Shown: piece after piece, positions 9,993 to 21,910 of the stretch
How the letters are laid out: every line of letters starts with the position of its first letter
Position numbering within the stretch: the first letter of the stretch is position 1
From: CAZFUY01 sp964522445
GTDB taxonomy: Bacteria; Pseudomonadota; Gammaproteobacteria; SZUA-229
DNA length: 64,000 bases
Assembly (NCBI GenBank): GCA_964522445.1
Contig: CAZFUY010000003.1
Location: forward strand, 1-64,000
Direction: 5' to 3'
Made by a program: the position numbers and the translations under genes
The notes under the pieces: model-generated
The model's input: the letters and a program-made list of their open reading frames with translations, nothing else
The model's database searches: none
Told to the model about the DNA's origin: nothing

Positions 9993-11180
9993 TTATGGAA
10001 TCAGGTTAACAAAAGATAATTGTCGTGGATTAAAAATTCTTTCATATTCTACAATAGCATAGCGATCTGTCATGCCTGCAATATAATCTGCAATGCCGCG
10101 AGCGATGCCGCTATCACCCTGTTTTTGTTTTAGTGCTTCGCAATGTGTTTTTGCATCGGGTGGCAAAATGCCGGTGTCGTTCATAAATGCCTCAAATAAT
10201 GCATTGAGTACATTTTCTGCTTTTTTTGTCATGCGAGTGACGCGGTAATGATGATACAGTTTGTCTCGAAGAAAACGTTTAAGTTCAAGGTTCTGTTTTT
10301 TTATTTCATCACTGAAGCTTATTAAATAGTTATCCTGTTGTCTTGCTTCGTCAGGATGCTGTAAATCAAGTGAGTACAACCTGCTTTTACTGGTTTCAAT
10401 TAAATCGACTACCATGCGGTTTATTACGCGACGGATAACTTCATGGATTTGGCGGCGTTCATTTAATTTTGGATAAAGCTGATTCACATTATCATATTGT
10501 TCACGGAATAACTGTATTTCCAAAAGCTGTTCAATATTTATTAAACCATAGCGTAGACCATCATCAACATCATGATTGTTGTAGGCGATTTCGTCTGCAA
10601 GATCGCATGCCTGAGCTTCAAGACTTGACTGGTTTTTTTCTAAAAAACGTTCGCCCAGTTCGCCCAGATTTTTTGCGTCTTTGGCTGAGCAGTGTTTGAG
10701 TATTCCTTCTCTTGACTCAAAGGTTAAATTTAGTCCTCGGAAATCGGCATATTTTTCCTCTAACTTATCAACAACACGAAGTGACTGTAAATTGTGCTCG
10801 AAACCGCCGTAGTTTTTCATGCAGTGGTTTAAAGCATCCTGTCCTGCATGACCAAAAGGGGCGTGGCCAAGGTCATGAGAAAGTGCAATGGTTTCAGTTA
10901 AATCTTCATGTAAATTAAGTTCGCGTGAAATAGAACGGGCAATCTGTGAAACTTCGAGTGAATGAGTTAAGCGTGTGCGAAATAAATCGCCTTCATGATT
11001 TACAAAAACCTGAGTTTTATATTCAAGTCTGCGAAAGGCCGCAGAATGAATAATTCTGTCACGGTCTCTCTGGTAATTATTGCGATGCTCAGGTGATGGT
11101 TCTGAGTGAATGCGGCCCCGTGAAGTTTTATCACTACATGCATAAGAGGCTAAATTATGTGGATAATTATTGTTTTCCAT
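9993..11180 (-). CDS. dgt: Deoxyguanosinetriphosphate triphosphohydrolase-like protein
   Basis: An HD-domain dNTP triphosphohydrolase of 395 residues, which cleaves dNTPs to nucleoside and tripolyphosphate and so affects the dNTP pool. The metal-binding HD motifs are clear ([14 protein letters not shown], then [14 protein letters not shown]). Its size puts it with the shorter Dgt-like subgroup and not with the approximately 500-residue E. coli Dgt, so the exact substrate preference is uncertain. It sits between aroB (18 bases upstream) and the damX-like gene (2 bases downstream) in one operon. Confidence 0.93.
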   Translation of the reverse strand: MENNNYPHNLASYACSDKTSRGRIHSEPSPEHRNNYQRDRDRIIHSAAFRRLEYKTQVFVNHEGDLFRTRLTHSLEVSQIARSISRELNLHEDLTETIALSHDLGHAPFGHAGQDALNHCMKNYGGFEHNLQSLRVVDKLEEKYADFRGLNLTFESREGILKHCSAKDAKNLGELGERFLEKNQSSLEAQACDLADEIAYNNHDVDDGLRYGLINIEQLLEIQLFREQYDNVNQLYPKLNERRQIHEVIRRVINRMVVDLIETSKSRLYSLDLQHPDEARQQDNYLISFSDEIKKQNLELKRFLRDKLYHHYRVTRMTKKAENVLNALFEAFMNDTGILPPDAKTHCEALKQKQGDSGIARGIADYIAGMTDRYAIVEYERIFNPRQLSFVNLIP

Positions 11181-11198
11181 AATAGTTAATAACTATTT

Positions 11199-12275
11199 TT
11201 AGTAGCTTTCAGAAATAGCTTCAAGCAACATTTCCTGTTTGTAATTACTGGTGACAATGGCATTGCCTATAGATTTAAACAATACAAGATTCAGCACGCC
11301 ATCATGTACTTTTTTATCCAGAGCCATTAATTCAATAAATCGATTAGCTGTCATTTTGTCGGGTGCTTTTATAGGTAGGTGGGCACGCTCCAGAATATCG
11401 ATAACGCGCTCTACGTCGGAGGCAGAAATCCAGCCCATTTTTTCAGACAGGCGTGCAGCCATTACCGTTCCACTGGCAACGGCTTCACCGTGTAACCAGT
11501 TGCCATATCCCATACCTGTTTCAATGGCGTGACCAAAGGTGTGGCCCAGATTAAGTAAGGCACGTTGACCGCTTTCTCTTTCATCTGCTGCAACTACTTC
11601 TGCTTTATTACGGCAGGATCGTTCAATAGCATAGGCAAGGGCGACAGGGTCGCGATTGGTCAGGTCGTCAATATAATCTTCTAACCAGTCAAGAAATTCC
11701 AGGTCACGAATAAGGCCATATTTTATGACTTCGGCTATGCCTGAGCTGAGTTCTCTATCCTCTAAAGTTTCCAGTGTGTTGGTGTCGGCAATAACAACTT
11801 TGGGCTGGTAAAAAGCACCAATCATATTTTTGCCTAAAGGGTGATTAATTGCCGTTTTACCCCCCACGGATGAATCGACCTGTGATAGCAGAGTAGTGGG
11901 AATCTGGATTAAATGCACGCCGCGCTGATAACTGGCTGCTGCAAAGCCGGTAATGTCACCAATTACACCACCGCCTAAAGCAATTAATGTTGTGTTGCGA
12001 TCAAAATGATTGCTTAGCAGACAATCATATATTGAGTTAAGAATTTCCTGGTTTTTATATTTTTCGCCATCAGGCAGAATGAGAGCCTGGTATTTAATAC
12101 CATCTAGTGCTGCCGTCACTTTATCTATATATAAAGGCGCAACGGTTTCATTGCTGACTATAAGAGCGCTATTGCCCTGGATATATTGTGTGAGCAATTC
12201 ATGGCTATCAAGCAGGTTGCTACCAATGCAGATAGGATAGCTGCGCTCGTCCAGATTAACTTTCAATGAGATCAT
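11199..12275 (-). CDS. aroB: 3-dehydroquinate synthase
   Basis: AroB converts DAHP to 3-dehydroquinate in the shikimate pathway, using NAD and a metal. The 358-residue product has the glycine-rich nucleotide-binding motif [19 protein letters not shown] and the metal-binding region HTFGHAIE. The ATG at 12275 follows an AGGAAAA ribosome-binding site. It is directly downstream of aroK (55 bases), the usual gammaproteobacterial order. Confidence 0.97.
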   Translation of the reverse strand: MISLKVNLDERSYPICIGSNLLDSHELLTQYIQGNSALIVSNETVAPLYIDKVTAALDGIKYQALILPDGEKYKNQEILNSIYDCLLSNHFDRNTTLIALGGGVIGDITGFAAASYQRGVHLIQIPTTLLSQVDSSVGGKTAINHPLGKNMIGAFYQPKVVIADTNTLETLEDRELSSGIAEVIKYGLIRDLEFLDWLEDYIDDLTNRDPVALAYAIERSCRNKAEVVAADERESGQRALLNLGHTFGHAIETGMGYGNWLHGEAVASGTVMAARLSEKMGWISASDVERVIDILERAHLPIKAPDKMTANRFIELMALDKKVHDGVLNLVLFKSIGNAIVTSNYKQEMLLEAISESY

Positions 12276-12330
12276 GTAAATGAATTTTCCTGATAATACT
12301 ATGAGGCCTTTGTGTTGAGTAAAGACCTTA

Positions 12331-12849
12331 CTATGTTTTGTTATATTGTTTCAATTTCTCAAGGATAGCGTTTATTACAGAACGAATCGACTTTTCACTG
12401 GTATTTATCACAATATCGGCGGTTTCTCGGTAAAGAGGTTCACGCACTATCATTAATTCTCGGAGTTTAGCAGCTGGATCTGCTGTTTGTAAAAGAGGGC
12501 GGTTTTTATCATGACGGGTACGTTTTATCAGGTATTTAACATCACTGTGCAAATAAATTACTGTACCACGAGACTTTAAATTTTTTCTATTTTCAGAGCT
12601 AAGTACTGCGCCGCCGCCAGTTGCCAGAACCAGATCTTTTCTTTGAGTGAGTTCATTGATTACATCCTGCTCGCGTTTTCGAAAACCGTCTTCACCTTCT
12701 TTTTCAAAAATTAGAGGAATGTCTGCTCCGGTGCGATCTTCGATAGCATGGTCGCTATCAATGAATTCCAGATTAAGACGTTTGGCAAGCTGACGCCCCA
12801 TGGTGGTTTTGCCAGCACCCATGGGGCCTATAAGAAATATCCGGTTCAC
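12331..12849 (-). CDS. aroK: Shikimate kinase
   Basis: AroK phosphorylates shikimate to shikimate-3-phosphate. The protein is 172 residues, normal for the family, with Walker [16 protein letters not shown], the shikimate-binding DSDHAIE and the lid/arginine region [11 protein letters not shown]. The start codon is GTG at 12849, right before the conserved [13 protein letters not shown]. It precedes aroB. About 275 bases of AT-rich sequence upstream, with no recognised feature, separate it from the lipoprotein gene of the pil locus. Confidence 0.96.
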   Translation of the reverse strand: MNRIFLIGPMGAGKTTMGRQLAKRLNLEFIDSDHAIEDRTGADIPLIFEKEGEDGFRKREQDVINELTQRKDLVLATGGGAVLSSENRKNLKSRGTVIYLHSDVKYLIKRTRHDKNRPLLQTADPAAKLRELMIVREPLYRETADIVINTSEKSIRSVINAILEKLKQYNKT

Positions 12850-13124
12850 TGGTTCTGGTCTTTGGATGGTTGTTTGATGAACTTAATTTTAATTTTTAGC
12901 ATACAGTGAAGTATAAAGTGAATAATTAAGTTAATAAACAATAGTGCTTTATAGTTCTTATGGTGGAGTGGCTGAAATAAATAATGATTATTGTTTATAG
13001 ATGTTTTATAGGTGGCAAATAGATAAGCATCGTATAAAAATTGCTTTATAGGCAGTATTGGTTTTTATTCATTTCTTAATTAATGGAAATAAATAGTTGT
13101 TTATTACTGTCCCATTGCGCTTTA

Positions 13125-13889
13125 TTAATTAGAGCATGTGTATGAAGAAATGGTCGGGTTGGCAGTATCTCCATTACCATCAATGAAGCCGGAGTTCCAT
13201 ATTTGTATTAGGGTTGTGCCACTGCATAAGGTGGAATGCTGACATCCGTCTCCATTCCACAGACCGTCAGCAAAATCATGCGTGCCATTTATTGTCTGAA
13301 CATCAATAATTTGATCTGCAGGTACAGCACCTACGGCTGTAGATTCATATGTGCCATTATGGTTACAGTCAATAAAAGGTTCTGGTAAATCATCAACAGT
13401 GGTTGTGAAACTATCACCATCATCAAAAAAACCATTGCCATTTGTATCACTAAATTCTTCTTCTCCTAATGTGTAAGCAATAAAATAGATTCGATAGTCA
13501 TTTGGTGCTTCAGCTGGGTTTCCAGAAGTCCATTTAACACTGCATGTCCCATTTGATGTTACACATGAATTTGTATTAAAAGATCCCCACTCAGTTCTAA
13601 AATTTACTGTGTGAGTACCAGAAATATTAATGTTATTTCGGTCTGAAAGGGAAACAGAAACATCAATAGTTGTTTGTGTGCCAGGAATACCGTTACTATC
13701 CCATAAACTAGGTGAAGCATCAGAAAAAAGTAGCACCAGACCTTTTTGACTTACAATATCTGTTGTCGTTGTGCTACTACTTGTTGATGTTGTAGAAGAG
13801 GTGGCTTCAAATCCACTATTACCACTGCCACAGGCAAATAGAATGGGTATTGTTATAAATATACAAAGAGTCTTAACTAAATATTTCAT
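13125..13889 (-). CDS. Predicted lipoprotein with Ig-like region, downstream of pilQ
   Basis: I do not recognise a named family. The 254-residue product starts with a lipoprotein signal peptide (lipobox ILFACGS, Cys20), then a Ser/Thr-only linker near residues 30-44. A beta-rich region (TVNFRTEWGSFNTNSC..GTCSVKW) resembles a bacterial Ig-like (Big_1-type) fold. A DTNGNGFFDDGD segment looks like a calcium-binding loop. It has several Cys that could form disulfides. It lies 22 bases after pilQ on the same strand and so is probably in the pil operon. A role at the cell surface or with the pilus is an inference from position only. Confidence 0.75.
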   Translation of the reverse strand: MKYLVKTLCIFITIPILFACGSGNSGFEATSSTTSTSSSTTTTDIVSQKGLVLLFSDASPSLWDSNGIPGTQTTIDVSVSLSDRNNINISGTHTVNFRTEWGSFNTNSCVTSNGTCSVKWTSGNPAEAPNDYRIYFIAYTLGEEEFSDTNGNGFFDDGDSFTTTVDDLPEPFIDCNHNGTYESTAVGAVPADQIIDVQTINGTHDFADGLWNGDGCQHSTLCSGTTLIQIWNSGFIDGNGDTANPTISSYTCSN

Positions 13890-13911
13890 AATGTTGCCTA
13901 TATTTTCCAGC

Positions 13912-16065
13912 CTACAGCGATAAAGAATCTTTAAGAATCTTTGGTGTTACAAAAATCAGTAGTTCTGCTTTATTATCAACTTCAAGGCTGTGTCTAAATA
14001 GAGCGCCTATTAAAGGTAAGTCTCCTAAAACGGGTACTTTATCTTCCTGATTTGAGGAATCGCTTTCATATATACCACCAAGAACAACGGTATCTCCATT
14101 ATTAACTAGCACCTGAGTTTGTATTTCGCGAGTATCAATACTGGGGATTCCAGCAAAAACTTCGCCAATGGCGTCTTTATTAATTGCAAGATCAAGAATA
14201 ACGCGATCATCGGGTGTGATTTGTGGTGTTACTTTTATACTTAGCACTGCTTTTTTGAAAGCAATTGTTGTAGCGCCACTTGATGAAGCCTGTTCGTAAG
14301 GTATTTCTACACCCGATTCAATAAAGGCTTCATTTCTGTCAGCGGTGACGACCCTGGGGCTGGCAACAATTTCAGATGTCTTTTCAGCTTCTCTGGCAGA
14401 TAATTCCAGATCAATTAGATTGCTGCCACTAAGGATGGCGAAGGCAATAGAGCCTGTGGCTGAAGATGCGGGCATATTGACATTTAACCTGTCAGAACCA
14501 AGTGCTCCGCCTCCGGCCAGTGAGTCATTAGGAACAGTAACTGCGGTGGTTTGACCAAATGGCTGTGCGCCTGTTGCACTAACCATATCATTTGTGCCCT
14601 GGAATGTACCACTGCTGGTGCTGAAATTAGAGCCGCTAGTAGACGCATAAGTTGCACCAAAGCGGACACCCAGTTCTTTCACAAAGTCATCAGTTGCAAT
14701 AACAATACGTGATTCAATTAATACCTGTCGCACAGGAACATCCAGTTTGTTTAAAATACGACGGATTTCTGAAATAACATCATCGGTATCTTTAATAAGT
14801 ATGGAGTTGGTGCGTTCATCAATAATTACCTGGCCACGTTCAGAAAGCAGGCCATTACCTTCGCTGCCGCCTTCGCCTCCGCCAAATAATTTTTCAAGGT
14901 CAGTAACTTTGGCAAAATTTATCTGAAAATATGCGGTACGTATAGGCGCTAAATCAACAACCTGTTTTTTAGCTTCCAGTTCCAGTTTTTCCTGTGCGGC
15001 AATTTCTTCTGATGGTGCAACCAGTACTACATTGCCATTTTCACGTTTGCCCAGTCCTTTTGCTTTTAGAATAATATCCAGAGCCTGATCCCAGGGAACA
15101 TTTTTTAATCGCAGTGTCAGGTTGCCATCAACTGAGTCGCTAACGACAATATTAAGCCCTGTAAAGTCTGCAATTAACTGTAAGACTGCACGGATAGGGA
15201 TGTCCTGGAAGTTGAGTGATAAACGCTCGCCAACATAGCCAAATTTAGCTTTCTTTGCCTCTTCCTTATCTTCTTTTGATATAGGCTTAAATTCGATAGT
15301 AAAGGTTTTATCTGTTTGATAAGCCAGGTGTTCATAGTTACGGTTAACAGGCGTGATTTCAAGTCTTGCTGCATTATCTAAAATAAAGCTGTCAATGGAT
15401 TTAACAGGTGTTGCAAAATCAGTGACATCTAATCTTTGTGTTAATTTTTCAGGCAAACTTGCACCAATAAATCTAACAATAACTTTTCCCGCCTGTTCGC
15501 TAATATCCATTGGGATATTAGCATCTGTCATATGAATAATGACACGACCTTCACCTTTTTCACCACGCCTGAAGTCAATATTACTAACACCACGAGCGGT
15601 GTGTTCAAATCTTGATGATGAATTGTTTGATTGTTCAGCAAAAACTGTTTCGCTTTTGTCACTATCAAGAGTAATAGTGAGCTGATTATTTGAAACCTGC
15701 ACATTGTAAGGTACAACCTCAGTAAGATTTAAAATCATACGGGTTTTGTTTTTTGCAGTAATTGTTGTAATTGAATCAGCTATACCTAAACCTATAGGCT
15801 GGTTTCTTTTTTCAAGTTTACTAACGGTATCTTCAAAATCAAAAGCTATACGAGCAGGGTTATCAATAGTAAAACTTAAAGGTTTTTTGGGTGTTGAAGA
15901 TAAGTCTACAATAATTTGTATACGGTTGCCTGGCAGGGCGGAGTATCTGACGGCAGTGATTTCATTTGTTGCGGCTTGCACAAATATTGGTGAGCAGGTA
16001 ATGGCTAAAACAAAACACAGCGCAATGTTTTTTAATATATTGTTTTTTTGAGAAAAATAGTTCAT
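13912..16065 (-). CDS. pilQ: Type IV pilus secretin PilQ
   Basis: PilQ forms the outer-membrane channel through which the type IV pilus passes. With the ATG at 16065 (MNYFSQKNNIL), which has a GGGA element upstream, it has 717 residues and a signal peptide ending near SPIFVQA. N-terminal AMIN domains (peptidoglycan binding) are followed by a secretin/TonB short domain (LSLNFQDIPIRAVLQLIADF), an N1-type domain and the C-terminal secretin domain (VPVLGDLPLIGALFRH). An in-frame ATG eight codons upstream overlaps pilP and is less likely. The order pilM-N-O-P-Q is conserved. Confidence 0.97.
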   Translation of the reverse strand: MNYFSQKNNILKNIALCFVLAITCSPIFVQAATNEITAVRYSALPGNRIQIIVDLSSTPKKPLSFTIDNPARIAFDFEDTVSKLEKRNQPIGLGIADSITTITAKNKTRMILNLTEVVPYNVQVSNNQLTITLDSDKSETVFAEQSNNSSSRFEHTARGVSNIDFRRGEKGEGRVIIHMTDANIPMDISEQAGKVIVRFIGASLPEKLTQRLDVTDFATPVKSIDSFILDNAARLEITPVNRNYEHLAYQTDKTFTIEFKPISKEDKEEAKKAKFGYVGERLSLNFQDIPIRAVLQLIADFTGLNIVVSDSVDGNLTLRLKNVPWDQALDIILKAKGLGKRENGNVVLVAPSEEIAAQEKLELEAKKQVVDLAPIRTAYFQINFAKVTDLEKLFGGGEGGSEGNGLLSERGQVIIDERTNSILIKDTDDVISEIRRILNKLDVPVRQVLIESRIVIATDDFVKELGVRFGATYASTSGSNFSTSSGTFQGTNDMVSATGAQPFGQTTAVTVPNDSLAGGGALGSDRLNVNMPASSATGSIAFAILSGSNLIDLELSAREAEKTSEIVASPRVVTADRNEAFIESGVEIPYEQASSSGATTIAFKKAVLSIKVTPQITPDDRVILDLAINKDAIGEVFAGIPSIDTREIQTQVLVNNGDTVVLGGIYESDSSNQEDKVPVLGDLPLIGALFRHSLEVDNKAELLIFVTPKILKDSLSL

Positions 16066-16078
16066 GTATGTATCCCGT

Positions 16079-16603
16079 TTAGTCATCACTTATACCAAGG
16101 CTTGCGCTTCGCTCTACATAGCCGCCCAAGCCGTCAGGAATAATTTCAATTAATTCGATTTTATCTTCTGTAACAGAAACTATCTGGCCTTCGTTTTGAC
16201 CTGCATAGTTTCCTGTCTGTACTCGGTGCACCAGATTTTGGGGATCTTTAATGAGTCCCCATACTTGCTTGTTTTGCTCAAGAAGCCCAACCATGCGGAG
16301 TGTGTCCAGAGGGAAACTTTCCAGCGGCTCTTTGGGTCTTTGTTCTTTTTGAATAGAGTTGTTTTCATCGGCTGATTCAGCTTCTGCTTCAAATGTAGCT
16401 TCGAAAGGATCTCTTAGATCTGTTGCTGAATATATAAAATTTTGATACGGCTTAAACTGGGGTAAAGGTTGTACGCTGCCCAGGTGTTTTAGTTTTGTCT
16501 GGCTTATAAATTCGTTTAAGTCTGTTACGTCATTGCTACAGCCACTGGTTAGAACGGCTACCAGTAAAGAGGTAATAATGCTTTTTTTATGTGCAAAAAA
16601 CAT
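16079..16603 (-). CDS. pilP: Type IV pilus lipoprotein PilP
   Basis: PilP is the inner-membrane lipoprotein that links the PilN/PilO pair to the PilQ secretin. The 174-residue product has a lipobox (LTSGCSND), a disordered N-terminal stretch rich in acidic residues, and the C-terminal beta domain (LRMVGLLEQNKQVWGLIKDP, then VQTGNYAGQNEGQIVSV). Its start overlaps the pilO stop by one base (TAATG), indicating translational coupling. Confidence 0.95.
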   Translation of the reverse strand: MFFAHKKSIITSLLVAVLTSGCSNDVTDLNEFISQTKLKHLGSVQPLPQFKPYQNFIYSATDLRDPFEATFEAEAESADENNSIQKEQRPKEPLESFPLDTLRMVGLLEQNKQVWGLIKDPQNLVHRVQTGNYAGQNEGQIVSVTEDKIELIEIIPDGLGGYVERSASLGISDD

Positions 16604-17247
16604 TAGCTATTATCCCCATTGTCTTCATCTTCATCCAGATACTGGTATGTAACAGCAGTAAGCTCCATAACCAGGCGAACCCCTTTTTTACCGCTAGGGT
16701 GTTGAATAGAAATATCCTGTAAGGTGACTATTCGTGGTAATGCGGCAACACCGCTGATAAATCGGGCAAACTGGTGATAGCGGCCAGTAACGCGTAATTT
16801 TATAGGATATTCTGCATAAAACTCTTTTGGGCTAAGACCTTCGGGTTTGAAAAAATCAATTTCGAGGCCACTGGCTATACCTGTCTGAGATATATCTGTA
16901 AGCAATGTTTCAATTTCTGTTTTATTGGGAAGTTGTCTTAACAGTGCGCCAAATGTACGCTCCATTTCGATTAGTTGTTGTTTGTAGGCCTCTAGATTTG
17001 CGGCTTTACTTTGTTTTTGGTCAAATGCGCTTCTAAGTTCTATTTCTTTTTTCTCTGCACTTTCAAGTGTTGTTAATTGTGGCTCTGTGTCAAACCATAA
17101 GCCAACGCCTAAAACGATAATGCTCAGGAAAGCAATAACAGCAATTTTTGCACCGGCGGGAGCAGAGCCAATTTTTTTAAGATCTTCAGCATCCAGATTG
17201 TTAATGCTTTCAATTATTTCACCAATATCAATTTCAGATAGTTTCAT
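16603..17247 (-). CDS. pilO: Type IV pilus inner membrane protein PilO
   Basis: PilO is a bitopic inner-membrane protein that pairs with PilN in the alignment complex. The 214 residues show one membrane segment (IAVIAFLSIIVLGVGLWF), a coiled-coil region (around residues 62-95) and a ferredoxin-like periplasmic domain (LRVTGRYHQFARFISGVAAL). It overlaps pilN by 4 bases (ATGA) and pilP by one. The C-terminus is acidic (DEDEDNGDN). Confidence 0.95.
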   Translation of the reverse strand: MKLSEIDIGEIIESINNLDAEDLKKIGSAPAGAKIAVIAFLSIIVLGVGLWFDTEPQLTTLESAEKKEIELRSAFDQKQSKAANLEAYKQQLIEMERTFGALLRQLPNKTEIETLLTDISQTGIASGLEIDFFKPEGLSPKEFYAEYPIKLRVTGRYHQFARFISGVAALPRIVTLQDISIQHPSGKKGVRLVMELTAVTYQYLDEDEDNGDNS

Positions 17248-17806
17248 TGTTCTTTATCCTCAGCTGATTTTGGCATGCTTTGGGCTAGCTCAAGAATGAA
17301 TTCGCTGCCCCTACCATCTTTTCTTTTGCTTTCAATAACTTTTAGTTTTGGCTTTTTAAGCCATTCTGATGCGTCTATATTGCGCATATATGCTGAAACG
17401 CGGCCATTGGATTCTGAAATACCCGTGAATTCAAAACTGTCTGCACTTTGTTTTATTTTTTTAAGGTAAATGCCTTCTGGCATAGTGCGCACAATCTCAT
17501 CAAAAACATGCACGATTTGTGGGCGACGCTGTTGTAAGGATTGAATAATTTCCATGCGAGCCAGTAAACGCTCTTTAGTCTCTTCGAGATTCTGGATTTC
17601 TTTTAACTGAGCTTCTAATTTTGTTATTTCTTTTGTCAGGATGTCATTTCTATAATTCTGGTGATCAATCATTTTTCCAATATTGACATGAACTAAAAAA
17701 ATAATTGCTGCTGCAAAAGCTACAGACATAATTAATAAAGAAATGAATTGTCGTGTTTGTTCAGTGCGACGTTCTTCGCGCCAGGGCAGTAGATTAATAT
17801 GAGCCA

Positions 17807-17807
<1 letters not shown>
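17244..17807 (-). CDS. pilN: Type IV pilus inner membrane protein PilN
   Basis: PilN has a short cytoplasmic N-terminus with the PilM-binding motif INLLPWREERR. One membrane segment follows (residues about 22-42), then a coiled coil and a periplasmic ferredoxin-like domain (MPEGIYLKKIKQSADSFEFTG). Length 187 is typical. The ATG overlaps the pilM stop codon by one base (TAATG). Confidence 0.95.
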
Positions 17808-19201
<1,394 letters not shown>

Positions 19202-21682
19202 ATGCAAAAATTTCTGAAATTTCTTCGAATTAGTTTCAAGATTTTCTTCTCTGGCCTGGTTGTTGGCTTTGCAGGTCTTATTGGTCTGTATTTGTATTTA
19301 GAGCCAAAACTGCCATCAATTGAAGGTTTGAGTGATGTTCAGTTGCAGGTGCCCTTGCGTGTTTACAGTGCAGATGGCGCTTTAATGGCTGAATATGGTG
19401 AAAAAAGAAGGACACCAAAAAAGATAAAAGAAATTCCTGAGAAATTACGGCAGGCATTTTTAGCCGCAGAGGATGACCGCTTCTACCATCATCCCGGAGT
19501 AGATTATCAGGGCATTTTACGCGCAGTGGTTCATTTAATAAAAACAGGTGAACGTGGTCAGGGTGGTAGTACGATTACTATGCAGTTGGCGCGTAACTTT
19601 TATTTGAGTCGAGAAAAAACCTATGCTCGTAAATTAAATGAGATATTTTTAGCATTAAAAATAGAGCAGCAATTAACTAAGGATAATATTTTAGAGCTAT
19701 ATCTCAATAAGATATATCTGGGTAATCGAGCTTATGGTGTTGCTGCTGCAAGTCGTGTTTATTACGGCAAGCAAATGAAAAATCTGGATCTGGCGCAAAT
19801 AGCCATGATCGCAGGCCTGCCTAAAGCACCCTCTCGTTATAACCCTATTATTAATCCTCAGCGTGCCCTGACACGACGTAACTATGTGCTTAAGCGCATG
19901 GTTGAGCTAGATTTTGTTTCTGAGGCGGATGCTCGTTGGGCCAAAGCTCAACCTGCCAGTGCGGGGCTGCATGATTCCCCTGTAGAAGTTTCGGCATCAT
20001 ATGTGGCCGAGATGGTACGTGCAGAGATTTCTCGTCAGTTTGGTGAAGAGGCATATAACAAAGGCCTAAAAGTTTATACCACCATTGATAAGCGTCTTCA
20101 GGATGCGGCTAATAAAAGTGTTCAACATGCTTTGCTGGCTTATGATCAGCGTCATGGTTATAGAGGGCCGGAACAGCATATAGACTTTAATGTTGGTGAA
20201 ATTGCAGAAGATGCCTGGGAAGAGGCATTAGAAGGTGTTACTAATCATGGCAAATTACTGGCGGCATTTGTAACGGCGGTAGGTGAGCAGGATGCCAGAG
20301 TCTATTTAAAAGGGGGGCGGTTAATTAATCTGGACTGGGCGGGGCTTTCCTGGGCTAAACCTTATATTGATGTTAACCGTCAGGGAAAAGCGCCAGAAAA
20401 AGTGGCGGATATACTAAAAGTTGGTGACCTTATACGCATATATAGAGACATAAATGGTCACTGGAAATTAGGTCAGATTCCAGAAGTGCAGGGTGCTTTA
20501 ACATCTGTTGTACCTAATGATGGAGCGATTAAAGCGCTGGTGGGTGGTTTTGATTTTCATCAGAGTAAATTTAATCGTGCTGTTCAGGCTCGGCGTCAGG
20601 CAGGTTCCAGTTTTAAGCCCTTTATTTATAGTGCTGCTCTGGAGAAGAAATTTACAGCTGCATCCATTATCAATGATGCGCCCGTAGTGTTTCATGATCC
20701 TGCGCTGGAGGGTACATGGCGGCCAGAAAATTACAGTGGAAAGTTTTATGGCCCAACGCGTTTACGTGAAGCACTGGTTAAATCCAGAAATCTGGTCTCT
20801 ATCAGGATATTGAGATCAATAGGTGTTCGTTATGCTACACAGTTCGCTGCAAGATTTGGATTTAACCCTAATCTATTGCCGCATGATCTTTCGTTGGCTC
20901 TGGGTAGTGGCGAATTAAGCCCGCTTGATTTATCGACAGGATTTTCTGTTTTTGCAAATGGAGGATACCGTATTAAGACATATTTTATTCAGCGTATAGA
21001 AGACATGTCTGGCAAGATACTATTTGAAGCTGATCCAGAAGTGGCCTGTGTGAGTTGTGTATTAAAAGCCAGGGGTATTGCTTTGCCTGCTAAATCTCAG
21101 CTACAACCGGACTCTGTTTCAGGTGATGCTGTGGCTGAAGAAGAACTGGTTATTGACGAAAACATTGATTCAAAGTTACCCAGGCAAGCTGAGCTTGCTG
21201 TAGATAAACGTGTTATCTATATTATGGGAACAATCTTGCAGGATGTAATAAAGAGAGGCACAGGCCGCCGAGCTAGAGCGCTGGGTCGCCATGATCTGCA
21301 TGGTAAAACAGGAACAACCAATGACCAGAAGGATGCCTGGTTTAATGGCTTTAATCGCTCATTAGTTGCTACAGTATGGGTCGGTTTTGATCAGCAGACA
21401 CGTTCACTGGGTAATTATGAAACTGGCTCAAAAGCGGCATTGCCTATGTGGATTGATTTTATGCGTACAGCGTTACAGGGTGTGCCAGAAGATATGATGC
21501 CGCGCCCGGAAAATCTGGTAAGTGTTAAAATTAATCCCGAAACGGGTGAGCTGGCCAGAGCAAATGATAAGAATGCTATTTTTGAAATCTTTCGTGCTGA
21601 GCGCGCACCCAGGGCAAAAGCAGCTCCGAATATATCTAATGAATCTGATAACCAGCGGGTTATACCTGAGCAATTGTTTTAA
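19202..21682 (+). CDS. mrcA: Penicillin-binding protein 1A (bifunctional)
   Basis: PBP1a polymerises and crosslinks peptidoglycan at the periplasmic face of the inner membrane. The 826-residue product has an N-terminal membrane anchor (residues 13-31) and a glycosyltransferase domain with AAEDDRFYHHPGVD and GGSTITMQLARNFYLSR. An OB-like insert domain follows, then the transpeptidase domain with the SxxK box in GSSFKPFIY (about residue 468), SRN and KTGTT (about residue 700). Also called ponA in pseudomonads. It stands alone, divergent to pilM, with only a weak ribosome-binding site before the ATG. Confidence 0.97.
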   Translation: MQKFLKFLRISFKIFFSGLVVGFAGLIGLYLYLEPKLPSIEGLSDVQLQVPLRVYSADGALMAEYGEKRRTPKKIKEIPEKLRQAFLAAEDDRFYHHPGVDYQGILRAVVHLIKTGERGQGGSTITMQLARNFYLSREKTYARKLNEIFLALKIEQQLTKDNILELYLNKIYLGNRAYGVAAASRVYYGKQMKNLDLAQIAMIAGLPKAPSRYNPIINPQRALTRRNYVLKRMVELDFVSEADARWAKAQPASAGLHDSPVEVSASYVAEMVRAEISRQFGEEAYNKGLKVYTTIDKRLQDAANKSVQHALLAYDQRHGYRGPEQHIDFNVGEIAEDAWEEALEGVTNHGKLLAAFVTAVGEQDARVYLKGGRLINLDWAGLSWAKPYIDVNRQGKAPEKVADILKVGDLIRIYRDINGHWKLGQIPEVQGALTSVVPNDGAIKALVGGFDFHQSKFNRAVQARRQAGSSFKPFIYSAALEKKFTAASIINDAPVVFHDPALEGTWRPENYSGKFYGPTRLREALVKSRNLVSIRILRSIGVRYATQFAARFGFNPNLLPHDLSLALGSGELSPLDLSTGFSVFANGGYRIKTYFIQRIEDMSGKILFEADPEVACVSCVLKARGIALPAKSQLQPDSVSGDAVAEEELVIDENIDSKLPRQAELAVDKRVIYIMGTILQDVIKRGTGRRARALGRHDLHGKTGTTNDQKDAWFNGFNRSLVATVWVGFDQQTRSLGNYETGSKAALPMWIDFMRTALQGVPEDMMPRPENLVSVKINPETGELARANDKNAIFEIFRAERAPRAKAAPNISNESDNQRVIPEQLF

Positions 21683-21698
21683 AGAAAAGCTGTGTTTT

Positions 21699-21910
21699 TT
21701 GTAGGAGTGGCTTCGTACGACCTGAGTGGTATCACAACGGTAGTGTTTTGAGTTGGTTATAAGCAGATATCGGTTGATTGATTATACATGGGGACAGACC
21801 TCGCTTTTTGAGCTCTGTCCCCCTCGAAGTGACTATGTAATCACAACTCCGTACAGCTTGAGTGGTATCACAACGGGGACGGAGCGCAAACAGCGCGATC
21901 CATCCCCAGG
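21699..21910. repeat. Composite intergenic repeat region with two hairpins and a direct repeat
   Basis: The spacer between the PBP1a gene and hemE (21683-21978) is filled with repeats. A 28-base direct repeat occurs at 21713-21740 and 21849-21876, identical over the last 19 bases (TGAGTGGTATCACAACGG). One hairpin pairs GGGGACAGA (21790-21798) with TCTGTCCCC (21814-21822). A second, imperfect hairpin runs from GGGGACGGAGCGC at 21875 to GCGCGATCCATCCCC ending at 21907. The start (TAGGAGTGGCTT) resembles the repeat at 58859. No ORF in it is credible. Confidence 0.7.
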
